Below, piece after piece: positions 1 to 7,519 of a DNA stretch of 64,000 bases; position 1 is the first letter of the stretch; every line of letters starts with the position of its first letter. The translations under genes and the position numbers were made by a program. Under the pieces are notes generated by a model. That model made no database searches. It had not been told where the DNA came from and saw only the letters and a list, made by a program, of their open reading frames with translations. This stretch comes from JBJYIN01 sp046237015. Its GTDB lineage: Bacteria; Pseudomonadota; Gammaproteobacteria; Enterobacterales; Enterobacteriaceae. The stretch lies in NCBI RefSeq assembly GCF_046237015.1, contig NZ_JBJYIN010000005.1:220841-284840 (forward strand), written 5' to 3'.

Positions 1-443
1 ATACCAGAAAAACCATACCGGGCTTGCGTACCGCGCTAAAATACGCGGTTTCATGCGGAGGGGGCGACAATCATCGTTTGGGGCTAGCAGATGCGTTTTT
101 GATCAAAGAAAACCATATTATTGCCGCCGGTTCTATCAGGCTGGCGGTAGAAAAAGCACAACAGCTGCGTAGCAACGTCCCCGTTGAAGTAGAAGTCGAG
201 TCGCTTGACGAGCTACAACAAGCGTTAGATGCCGGAGCAGATATTGTTATGTTAGATAATTTCAGCCTGGAAAAGATACGCGAAGCGATCTTACTCGCCA
301 AGGGGCTCGCACTGCTGGAAATATCGGGGAATGTCACCCTTGAAACATTACGTCATTACGCAGAGACCGGCGTGGATTACATTTCTGTGGGTGCATTAAC
401 CAAGCACATCCGGGCATTAGATCTCTCCATGCGTTTCCTTTAA
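1..443 (+). CDS. nadC: Quinolinate phosphoribosyltransferase, C-terminal part (left-truncated by the window)
   Basis: Converts quinolinate and PRPP to nicotinate mononucleotide, CO2 and pyrophosphate in cytosolic de novo NAD synthesis. The frame is open at the left edge (first full codon at 3), leaving 146 C-terminal residues of a protein that is usually about 297 long. Visible family landmarks are TRKTIPGLR at the edge (substrate loop), GGGDNHRLGL, LIKENHI, EVEVES, IVMLDN and the C-terminal ISVGALTKH phosphate-binding loop. The order nadC then ppdD-hofB-hofC is as in E. coli. No defect is seen in the part present. Confidence 0.97.
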   Translation, partial: TRKTIPGLRTALKYAVSCGGGDNHRLGLADAFLIKENHIIAAGSIRLAVEKAQQLRSNVPVEVEVESLDELQQALDAGADIVMLDNFSLEKIREAILLAKGLALLEISGNVTLETLRHYAETGVDYISVGALTKHIRALDLSMRFL

Positions 444-454
444 GCTCCTCTTAT

Positions 455-482
455 CCGGCATCCATCCGGTTGCCGGGTTCTA
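455..482 (+). terminator. Possible terminator after nadC
   Basis: Six-base stem CCGGCA/TGCCGG with a 10-nt loop starts 12 nt after the nadC stop and is followed by only a short T-containing tail. Position fits a nadC terminator, but the U tract is weak, so this is tentative. Confidence 0.35.
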
Positions 483-652
483 ACCTCCCCCCTTTCAACT
501 AAAAAATTGCGTAGCCAATCGCGAAAATTTGAGAACAAATGGCAAACGTAAAAATCTTTTTCATCACTCGTTCCCGTTCAGCCTTAACGCTATCGCCGGT
601 CCTGCGTTAACCCCCTATCCTCCTGATACAAACAACAACAGGGAAATGGGAA

Positions 653-1099
653 ATGGTTCAACAACAGGGATTTACGTTAGTCGAATTGATGGTTGTCATT
701 GCTATCATCGCCATACTCAGCGCGATTGGCGTGCCAGCCTATCAAGGCTATCTGCAAAAAGCGGCGATGACCGATATGCTGCAAAACATGGTGTCCTATA
801 AAACCGCTATCGATTTATGCGGCCTGGAAAATGGTGCGTTCTCTACCTGTAATTCAGGTAATCAGGGGATACCCGGCACCAGAACTTCACGGTATGTCAG
901 TGCGGTGACAGTGAATCAAGGTGTTATCACCCTGACCGGGCAATCAACCTTGCAAGGGTTGAATGTCATACTTACCCCTATTTGGGATACCACCACCAGT
1001 ACCTCTCGCTGGACAAAAAACTGCGCCACAGACAGTCAGGCTGAAAGCTTGCAATCCGCCTGTCAGGACGTTTTCCGCTTTGATAATACGGCAGGGTGA
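653..1099 (+). CDS. ppdD: Type IV major pilin-like prepilin PpdD
   Basis: Prepilin of a type IVa-like pilus, 148 residues (E. coli PpdD is 146). A five-residue leader plus G6 precedes the prepilin peptidase site G6|F7, followed by FTLVELMVV and a hydrophobic helix to about residue 27. Glu11, the fifth residue of the mature protein, is present; it is required for assembly in this family. Four cysteines (C56, C66, C124, C137) could form two disulfides in the globular domain. The start is set by a purine-rich GGGAAAT/GGGAA stretch just upstream and by leader length. It overlaps the hofB start by 4 nt, so the three genes form an operon. Confidence 0.95.
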   Translation: MVQQQGFTLVELMVVIAIIAILSAIGVPAYQGYLQKAAMTDMLQNMVSYKTAIDLCGLENGAFSTCNSGNQGIPGTRTSRYVSAVTVNQGVITLTGQSTLQGLNVILTPIWDTTTSTSRWTKNCATDSQAESLQSACQDVFRFDNTAG

Positions 1100-2544
1100 T
1101 GATGGCAAACTCCGACCATTTAATCAGCGAATTGCAGTTGCTGTGTCAGCGTTACCGCGCCTTGTTACTTGCACTGGATGAACAAACACTTTCTGTTGCA
1201 GTCAGTGTTTCTCCGTCAGCAGAGATGATCACCGCGCTGCGTTTCGCCAGTAATCGCAGAATCTTAATTGAACAATGGCCACAAGCAAAACTGGAACAGC
1301 GGCTTAATCCCACAAAAATGATTGAAGAACCGACAGCGGTTTATCCTACACAATCGGATAATGCGGCTAATGACGATGATTCCCCCGTTATCCAGTTTAT
1401 TAATCAGACATTGCGAATGGCTATTCAACGCAGAGCCTCTGATATTCACTTTGAACCGTTATCGACGAATTATCGTATCCGACTCCGTATTGATGGAGTA
1501 CTACAAGAAATATCCGCACCACCTGCAGAATTGACCATACGACTTACCGCCCGATTAAAAATCATGGGCAAACTCAACATCGCTGAGCGCCGTTTACCTC
1601 AGGATGGACAATTCACTCTGGTACTCGACAAACAGAGCTATTCATTACGCATTGCCACACTTCCAGTTCAACACGGAGAAAAAGTCGTGCTGCGGATTTT
1701 ACAGACCTATCAACAGGAATGGGGGCTGGATACGCTGGGGATGTCAGAAAATGCGCTGGCTCAGTTTATCGATACCCTTCGCTCCCCGCAGGGCATGATT
1801 TTGGTCACGGGTCCGACGGGAAGTGGAAAGACAGTGACGCTCTACAGCGCCATCAAGTGGCTTAATGATGTCAGTCGCAATATTTGCAGCGTTGAAGATC
1901 CTATTGAAATCCCGCTATCCGGTATAAACCAGACGGCAATCAACCCAAAAGCCGACCTCGATTTCAGTCGGATACTACGCGCCCTACTGCGTCAGGATCC
2001 AGATGTCATCATGATTGGCGAAATCCGTGATGCTGAAACCGCAGAAATTGCGGTAAAAGCCGCACAGACAGGGCATCTGGTAATGTCTACATTGCATACC
2101 AACTCAGCCATAGAAACACTAAGCCGATTAACCCACCTCGGCATTCCCGGTTATCTGCTTGCCTCAGCCTTAAAACTGGTTATTGCACAACGGCTAGTCC
2201 GTCGCCTATGTCCGCACTGTAAAACCCAAAGTGAACCACTAGACCATTTCCCCGATGAAATATGGCGAGGTCCACTCAATCACTGGCAGGCTCAGGGATG
2301 TAGCCATTGTTTTTCCGGCTATTATGGCCGTATTGCCATACATGAATTGCTGATCATCACCCACGAATTCCAGCAGGCGCTGGTCAATAACGTCGATGAA
2401 CGCCAGCTCGCTTCCTTATCACGTCACGCCGATTTCCCTACGCTATTTTCAGCGGGGTTATCACTGGTTAATGAGGGAACAACATCAATCGCCGAGTTGT
2501 ATCGTGTTGTGGGCAACATCATTCCGGCTAAGGTGGACAAATAA
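1096..2544 (+). CDS. hofB: Type IV pilus assembly ATPase HofB (GspE/PilB family)
   Basis: Cytoplasmic hexameric ATPase that powers pilin polymerisation through the HofC platform. The 482-residue protein shows the GspE-family segment ASDIHFEP (about 114-121), Walker A GPTGSGKT (239-246), an Asp box with GEIRDAETAEIA, the STLHTNSA His box, and a C-terminal tetracysteine zinc site (CPHC and CSHC). The first three codons are GTG ATG ATG; translation could begin at 1096, 1099 or 1102, all overlapping or abutting the ppdD stop. The gene overlaps hofC by one base. No prepilin peptidase or secretin gene lies in this window, so pilus function depends on genes elsewhere. Confidence 0.94.
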   Translation: MMMANSDHLISELQLLCQRYRALLLALDEQTLSVAVSVSPSAEMITALRFASNRRILIEQWPQAKLEQRLNPTKMIEEPTAVYPTQSDNAANDDDSPVIQFINQTLRMAIQRRASDIHFEPLSTNYRIRLRIDGVLQEISAPPAELTIRLTARLKIMGKLNIAERRLPQDGQFTLVLDKQSYSLRIATLPVQHGEKVVLRILQTYQQEWGLDTLGMSENALAQFIDTLRSPQGMILVTGPTGSGKTVTLYSAIKWLNDVSRNICSVEDPIEIPLSGINQTAINPKADLDFSRILRALLRQDPDVIMIGEIRDAETAEIAVKAAQTGHLVMSTLHTNSAIETLSRLTHLGIPGYLLASALKLVIAQRLVRRLCPHCKTQSEPLDHFPDEIWRGPLNHWQAQGCSHCFSGYYGRIAIHELLIITHEFQQALVNNVDERQLASLSRHADFPTLFSAGLSLVNEGTTSIAELYRVVGNIIPAKVDK

Positions 2545-3749
2545 TGAAACCGGTCCGTTTATATTACTGGCAGGCAATCACACAGGAGGGCGAGTTAATT
2601 AAAGGGGAAATGATGCGTCAACATCGCCATCAAGCCTATACCGACCTCATTGCACAAGGGTATCAACCTTTATCCCTCAAAGTGGGGCAGTACTTATCAC
2701 CACGCTATTGGAAAAATGAGCAACTCGGCGAAGTGGTCAAACAATTGGCGACACTATTACAGGCGGGTCTCCCCTTATTAGATGCACTCAAATTACTCTC
2801 AGAACAACATGAACGCCCAGGCTGGCGCTGTATTCTCAAAGAAATCGCGGTGCAACTCTCACAAGGGAAAGCATTCTCGGAAACGCTGGCCGAATATCCA
2901 CACATCTTCCCTGTTGTCTACCGATCCTTGATTGCTGTCGGAGAACTTACCGGAAAACTCGATGAATGTTGCCTACAACTATCGCGTCAACAGGAAAAAC
3001 AGAGCTACCTACAACGCAAAGTCATTAAAGCACTCCGCTATCCTTGTTTTGTATTGAGCGTGGCCTTGCTGGTCAGTACGCTAATGCTGACACTGGTGTT
3101 GCCCGAATTTGCCAGCCTATACGCCTCATTTGATACGCCACTCCCTTGGTTTACTCAGCGGCTTATTCAACTGGCAGACAGCGTTGCCGATTATGGTTTC
3201 CCAACCTCACTCTTGCTTATAACATCATTGATGATCTATGCCAGTCTGCGGCGCAACAGACTGATGTGGCAAGAAAGAGAACAGGCTTTTTTACTTAAGA
3301 TCCCCGTTATTTCAGGGTTGATCCGAGGTAAATACCTGAATCAGATCTTCAATATCCTCGCGATGACACAATATGCTGGGCTCACCTTACCGGCAGGTCT
3401 GGATGCAGCCGCGACGATTCACCATCCACTTTATCGATCGGCCATACAACAAATACAGGAACAAATTCATCAGGGCATCACCCTGCATCAGGCAATACAG
3501 CCTTTTGTCAGAATGTTTCCAGCCCCAAGCCAACAGCTTATCCGCGTGGGTGAAGAAACAGGAGCCTTGGATACATTATTTGCTCAGTTGGCACAGTGGT
3601 ACGAGAGAAAAACAGAGCAAGAAGCCGAAAATCTCACGCAAACACTGGAGCCGTTACTGATGATGATCGTCGGAGGAATGGTTGGGGCAATTGTGGTAGG
3701 GATGTACCTGCCCATATTTCAACTAGGAAATGTGTTGGCTGGTGGTTAA
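2544..3749 (+). CDS. hofC: Type IV pilus inner-membrane platform protein HofC (GspF/PilC family)
   Basis: Polytopic inner-membrane platform that links the HofB ATPase to the growing pilus. The 401-residue protein has the duplicated GspF cytoplasmic domain. The first copy includes QLATLLQAGLPLLDAL and VGELTGKLDE; the second includes LAMTQYAGLTLPAGL and VGEETGALD. Hydrophobic segments lie near residues 170-190 and 220-235 and at the C terminus (MMIVGGMVGAIVVGMYLPIF). Start codon ATG at 2544 overlaps the hofB stop (TAATG). It is the last gene of the ppdD-hofBC operon. A 9-bp inverted repeat (3734-3742 with 3751-3759) overlaps its stop codon and may help end the transcript, though no T run follows. 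Confidence 0.94.
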   Translation: MKPVRLYYWQAITQEGELIKGEMMRQHRHQAYTDLIAQGYQPLSLKVGQYLSPRYWKNEQLGEVVKQLATLLQAGLPLLDALKLLSEQHERPGWRCILKEIAVQLSQGKAFSETLAEYPHIFPVVYRSLIAVGELTGKLDECCLQLSRQQEKQSYLQRKVIKALRYPCFVLSVALLVSTLMLTLVLPEFASLYASFDTPLPWFTQRLIQLADSVADYGFPTSLLLITSLMIYASLRRNRLMWQEREQAFLLKIPVISGLIRGKYLNQIFNILAMTQYAGLTLPAGLDAAATIHHPLYRSAIQQIQEQIHQGITLHQAIQPFVRMFPAPSQQLIRVGEETGALDTLFAQLAQWYERKTEQEAENLTQTLEPLLMMIVGGMVGAIVVGMYLPIFQLGNVLAGG

Positions 3750-3797
3750 CCCAGCCAACATAACAGAATGAATATTGATGGATGCGACAGATATTTT

Positions 3798-4838
3798 CTA
3801 TCCGTTGAAAACTCGGTTTTCCTGTTCAGCAACACGGATAAACGTCGTACGTTTGGTCAGTTCTTTCAACCGAGAAGCACCGACATACGTACAGGCTGAG
3901 CGTAGTCCACCCATAATATCGCGGACCGTATTCTCTACCGGGCCACGAAGCGGTAGCTTAACGGTTTTTCCTTCTGCTGCACGGTATTCAGCAACACCAC
4001 CGACATGTCTTTCCATTGCGGAAGCCGAACTCATACCATAAAACAACATCATCTTTTCGCCATTCTCTTCAACGACAGTTCCCTCACATTCATCATGTCC
4101 CGCCAACATTCCACCTAACATGACGAAATCAGCACCGCCGCCAAATGCCTTAGCAATATCGCCCGGTACGGAGCAACCACCGTCGCTGACAATCTGCCCT
4201 CCCAAACCATGAGCGGCATCAGCACATTCAATAACGGCAGACAGTTGCGGATAACCGACACCGGTTTTAACACGGGTAGTACAAACGGAACCGGGCCCAA
4301 TCCCCACTTTCACAATATCTGCACCAGAAAGAATGAGTTCTTCAACCATTTCCCCGGTCACGACATTACCAGCACAAATCACTTTATCTGGAAAAGCATC
4401 ACGTGCTTTTTGCAAGAAAGTGACAAAATGTTCGGAATAACCATTTGCGACATCAATACAAACGAACTTTAGCTCTGTAGATAACGCAATAATTTGCTTC
4501 AGCTTGGTGAAATCGGCTTCAGAGGTTCCCGTGGACACCATGACATGGCGCAATACGGCCGATGAAGAACGTTGCACAAACTGAGCCCATTGCTCGACAG
4601 AGTAATGTTTATGAACCGCAGTCAATACATCAAACGTCGCCAAGATCTCAGCCATGCGGAATGTTCCCACAGTATCCATATTGGCAGCGATAATTGGCAC
4701 CCCGGACCACGCTTCCCCCGCATGAAGAAAGGTGAATTGACGTTCCAATTCAACCTCAGAACGACTTTTCAGGGTAGAACGTTTAGGGCGGATGAGGACA
4801 TCTTTAAAGCCTAACTTTAAGTCTTCTTCGATACGCAT
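3798..4838 (-). CDS. guaC: GMP reductase
   Basis: NADPH-dependent deamination of GMP to IMP in purine salvage, cytosolic. The 346-residue (beta/alpha)8-barrel belongs to the IMPDH/GMPR family; E. coli GuaC is 347. The catalytic cysteine is C186 within GPGSVCTTRV, followed by the SDGGCSVPGDIAKA phosphate-binding segment and FYGMSSASAM. No CBS domains are inserted, which separates it from IMP dehydrogenase. The gene converges on hofC and diverges from coaE, with a 199-bp gap that must hold both promoters. Confidence 0.97.
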   Translation of the reverse strand: MRIEEDLKLGFKDVLIRPKRSTLKSRSEVELERQFTFLHAGEAWSGVPIIAANMDTVGTFRMAEILATFDVLTAVHKHYSVEQWAQFVQRSSSAVLRHVMVSTGTSEADFTKLKQIIALSTELKFVCIDVANGYSEHFVTFLQKARDAFPDKVICAGNVVTGEMVEELILSGADIVKVGIGPGSVCTTRVKTGVGYPQLSAVIECADAAHGLGGQIVSDGGCSVPGDIAKAFGGGADFVMLGGMLAGHDECEGTVVEENGEKMMLFYGMSSASAMERHVGGVAEYRAAEGKTVKLPLRGPVENTVRDIMGGLRSACTYVGASRLKELTKRTTFIRVAEQENRVFNG

Positions 4839-5037
4839 GGAGGTTGGATTCCTGGTTAGTGGCGACAGCGGGCAAAAAAGTCTTCATTCAGTTATATACT
4901 GAATCATTAATGCCATTCCCAGTGACGTTATCATACGCACTAATAATCCTTCGGCAAGACTGCGAATTTACCTTTATTTGGGATAGAATCGATAAAATTT
5001 ACCCATACATTTTCTCAGGACCTTCATAATCGGTATC

Positions 5038-5664
5038 ATGACATATATCGTCGCTCTGACCGGTGGTATCGGCAGCGGGAAAAGCACTGTTGCCAATGAG
5101 TTCACAAAATTAGGGGTCCCCATCATTGATGCGGATGTCATTGCTCGTCAGGTCGTTGAACCTGATACCCCAGCGTTACAGGCGATCACATATCGATTTG
5201 GTGACAATATTCTCAATGCTGATGGCTCTCTCAATCGTTCAGCATTACGCCAGAAAATATTTTCTTCGCCTGAAGAAAAACGGTGGTTAAATAATCTGCT
5301 GCATCCATTGATTCATGCAGAAACGCTGCGACAGTTCCAGACAGCGGACGGGCCTTATCTGCTCTGGGTGGTACCATTATTGGTAGAGAACGGCTTGCAG
5401 CAAAAAGCTCAACGTGTTCTGGTCGTTGATGTCAGTCGGAATATACAGCTTGAACGCACGCTGGCCCGAGATGGAACGAGCCGGGAACAGGCAGAAAACA
5501 TATTGGCAGCACAGGCGACTCGAGAGCAACGTCTGGCCTACGCCAACGATATTATTGATAACAATGGCAATCAGACACAGCTAGCTTCACGCGTTGCCGA
5601 ACTGCATCGCCTTTACCTCAAGCTAGCTGCCTCTGATGCTGACAGGATTACTGAGAATGAGTGA
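5038..5664 (+). CDS. coaE: Dephospho-CoA kinase
   Basis: Last step of coenzyme A synthesis: ATP-dependent phosphorylation of the 3'-hydroxyl of the dephospho-CoA ribose. The 208-residue protein has the P-loop GGIGSGKST at residues 9-17, the DADVIARQVVEP segment that follows it in this family, and HPLIHAE and VVPLLVENG further on. Length matches the family (about 206). The start at 5038 gives the typical N terminus MTYIVALTGG. The 3' end overlaps zapD by 8 nt, indicating translational coupling as in E. coli. Confidence 0.97.
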   Translation: MTYIVALTGGIGSGKSTVANEFTKLGVPIIDADVIARQVVEPDTPALQAITYRFGDNILNADGSLNRSALRQKIFSSPEEKRWLNNLLHPLIHAETLRQFQTADGPYLLWVVPLLVENGLQQKAQRVLVVDVSRNIQLERTLARDGTSREQAENILAAQATREQRLAYANDIIDNNGNQTQLASRVAELHRLYLKLAASDADRITENE

Positions 5665-6409
5665 CGCGTCCTCAACCATTTTGTTTGAATATCCTTTAAA
5701 CGAAAAAACACGTACCTGGCTACGCATCGAGTCGTTACTACAACAGTTGCATCAAAACTCTGCCTTGACTGACATGGGAAACGCTCTGACATTCTTTCGC
5801 TCTATTTCAGATTTGCTGGATGTATTAGAACGAGGCGATGTCCGTACAGAGCTACTAAAAGAGCTGGAGCGTCAGCAGCAGAAGTTACTACAGTGGAGCG
5901 ATGTGCCCGGCGTTGATATGGAGCGCATTCACACGTTACGACGTCAGTTAAAAGATCAGTCCTCCGTACTCATGGCTGCCCCTCGGATGGGACAAATTCT
6001 GCGAGAAGACCGTCTGGTGAGTATGGTTCGCCAACGGCTGAATATTCCTGGAGGCTGCTGTAGCTTCGATTTACCAACGCTGCATATCTGGCTGCACCAG
6101 CCGCAGGAACAGCGTGAACACGTGGTATCCAATTGGCTCACATCATTATCGCCGTTGAAAAAATCGCTGGATATGGTGTTAGAACTCATTCGTCACTCTG
6201 GTACTTTTCGCCCACAGATTAGCCTAAATGGGTTCTTTCAGGATAATGCATCCGATGCTGACCTGCTGCGTTTGCGTGTCGAATTAGGGCTCCAGCTATA
6301 TCCGCAAATATCCGGACATAAAACGCGTTATGCGATACGTTTTCTCTCTTTAGACAGCGAGAACGGTCAAATTCCTGCTCGCCTAACATTCGATTTGGCC
6401 TGCTGCTAA
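5657..6409 (+). CDS. zapD: Z-ring-associated protein ZapD
   Basis: Cytosolic protein that cross-links FtsZ filaments and stabilises the division ring (formerly YacF, DUF1342). From the ATG at 5657 the product is 250 residues, close to E. coli ZapD (247), and begins with the family pattern LFEYPLNEKTRTWLRIESL. An upstream in-frame start at 5636 would add seven unrelated residues and a longer overlap with coaE, so I chose 5657. The N-terminal half is helical and the C-terminal half includes RFLSLDSENGQIPARLTFDL. The coaE-zapD-yacG order matches E. coli. Confidence 0.95.
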   Translation: MSDASSTILFEYPLNEKTRTWLRIESLLQQLHQNSALTDMGNALTFFRSISDLLDVLERGDVRTELLKELERQQQKLLQWSDVPGVDMERIHTLRRQLKDQSSVLMAAPRMGQILREDRLVSMVRQRLNIPGGCCSFDLPTLHIWLHQPQEQREHVVSNWLTSLSPLKKSLDMVLELIRHSGTFRPQISLNGFFQDNASDADLLRLRVELGLQLYPQISGHKTRYAIRFLSLDSENGQIPARLTFDLACC

Positions 6410-6482
6410 CGCAACACGACCCTAGAAAAATTATCAGGATTAACATCAATGCCGTACAAGGGAATTTGTCAGGAGAACCCAA

Positions 6483-6683
6483 ATGGATAATGAGATTACA
6501 ACCGTACAATGTCCTACATGTAAAAAACTGGTAGTGTGGAATACGCAAAGCACTTATCGCCCTTTTTGCAGTAAGCGTTGTCAGCTTATTGATTTAGGGG
6601 AATGGGCTGACGAAGAGAAACGTATCCCTAGCGACGATATCGTTTCAGATAGTGAAGGTTGGAGCGATAACCAACAGCACTAA
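6483..6683 (+). CDS. yacG: DNA gyrase inhibitor YacG (zinc ribbon protein)
   Basis: Small zinc protein of 66 residues that in E. coli binds GyrB and inhibits gyrase. Cysteines C10 and C13 (CPTC) and C29 and C33 (CSKRC) form the zinc site. The characteristic RPFCSKRCQLIDLGEWADEE is present, followed by an acidic tail. It lies 73 nt downstream of zapD with an AGGAG-type ribosome site (TCAGGAGAACCCAAATG). The palindromic repeat at 6707 begins 23 nt after its stop. Confidence 0.95.
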   Translation: MDNEITTVQCPTCKKLVVWNTQSTYRPFCSKRCQLIDLGEWADEEKRIPSDDIVSDSEGWSDNQQH

Positions 6684-6706
6684 ACGGCACGGTCAGATCG
6701 TTCTAG

Positions 6707-7014
6707 AATTCAGATACCGCATATATACCCAAAATAATTCAAGTTGCGTGAAGGCGGCAACCGCACGACAAATCGGTTTTAACCGATTTAAACAGCGCTA
6801 GCGCTGGCCCGCAGGGTGAGCTTCATTTATGAAGCTCATTAATCCCCAGGAGCTTACTCAGGTAAGTGATTCGGGTGACAAATCTGCTGGGAGCAGATTT
6901 GAACGCTGCTTGCAGCGGCCCCAACGGGGCGAGGCTCATGGATGAGCCGAGTAACGAGAGCAGCCAACGCACAAGCAGCTTGAAGTATGACGGGTATAAA
7001 ACGGTATCTGAATT
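6707..7014. repeat. MITE-like palindromic intergenic repeat, 308 bp
   Basis: Non-coding element between yacG and mutT. Its outer ends are a perfect 13-bp inverted repeat, AATTCAGATACCG (6707-6719) and CGGTATCTGAATT (7002-7014). Inside lie imperfect inner repeats: TATACCC...AATTCAAGTTGC from 6724 matches the complement of GCAGCTTGAAGTATGACGGG ending near 6998. Between them are consecutive short palindromes, such as AATCGGTTTTAACCGATT, CAGCGCTAGCGCTG, GAGCTTC...GAAGCTC, CAAATCTGC...GCAGATTTG, CGCTGC...GCAGCG, CCCC...GGGG and GGCTCATGGATGAGCC. There is no ORF of note. From general knowledge, similar hairpin-rich repeats occur in intergenic DNA of Pectobacterium, Serratia and Yersinia. I see no convincing target duplication. 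Confidence 0.8.
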
Positions 7015-7052
7015 TGGCAAGGTCAATGGAGTGGAACCCATAACCCAATCGG

Positions 7053-7448
7053 TTAATTAGCTTTTAGCCAACGGATCATTTCTGCATTCGCTGGCGGAAA
7101 TTCATCCTCTTCCAGTTCATTGACCGTCAACCAACGTGAGGCCTGCCCCTCACGTCCATAGGGCTCACCCTGCCACTGTTCTACAAGAAAAAAGTGCAAC
7201 GTAATCACTCGTTCTGTTGTAGAGAATGTTTTTTTATCCAGAAACGTTGCGCTCTGAACTTCAATCCCAGTCTCTTCGCGCAACTCCCGCGCCAATGCTT
7301 CCTCCGGTGTCTCACCGGGCTCAACTTTGCCGCCAGGAAATTCCCACATACCAGCCATGTGAACGCCACCAGGGCGACGAGCGATAAAAAACTGTTGTTC
7401 AGCGTTGCGAATAATCCCCACCGCAACCGATAACTGTCTCTGCACCAT
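7053..7448 (-). CDS. mutT: 8-oxo-dGTP diphosphatase
   Basis: Nudix hydrolase that removes 8-oxo-dGTP from the nucleotide pool and so prevents A:T to C:G transversions. From the ATG at 7448 the product is 131 residues (E. coli 129). The Nudix box spans residues 40-62: it begins GKVEPGETPEE and ends RELREETGI, with the metal-binding glutamates intact. I chose 7448 over the longer open frame because AGGA lies 7 nt upstream and MVQRQLSVAVGIIRN matches the family N terminus. It follows secA in the same direction, separated by a terminator-like hairpin. Confidence 0.95.
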   Translation of the reverse strand: MVQRQLSVAVGIIRNAEQQFFIARRPGGVHMAGMWEFPGGKVEPGETPEEALARELREETGIEVQSATFLDKKTFSTTERVITLHFFLVEQWQGEPYGREGQASRWLTVNELEEDEFPPANAEMIRWLKAN

Positions 7449-7465
7449 GATCATTCCTATCAAGC

Positions 7466-7490
7466 AAAAGGCGGCCAATGACCGCCTTTT
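7466..7490 (-). terminator. Terminator-like hairpin between secA and mutT
   Basis: Read on the minus strand, AAAAGGCGG (7490-7482) pairs with CCGCCTTTT (7474-7466) around a 7-nt loop and ends in a T run. It lies 30 nt after the secA stop and 18 nt before the mutT start. It should end much secA transcription, with mutT receiving read-through. Confidence 0.65.
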
Positions 7491-7519
7491 CATTATGATT
7501 CAATTCAACGTATTCGTAA

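Noticed and set aside
529..801. 90-codon frame overlapping the ppdD start
   Set aside because: It runs out of frame through the conserved pilin leader and hydrophobic helix and has no recognisable product.
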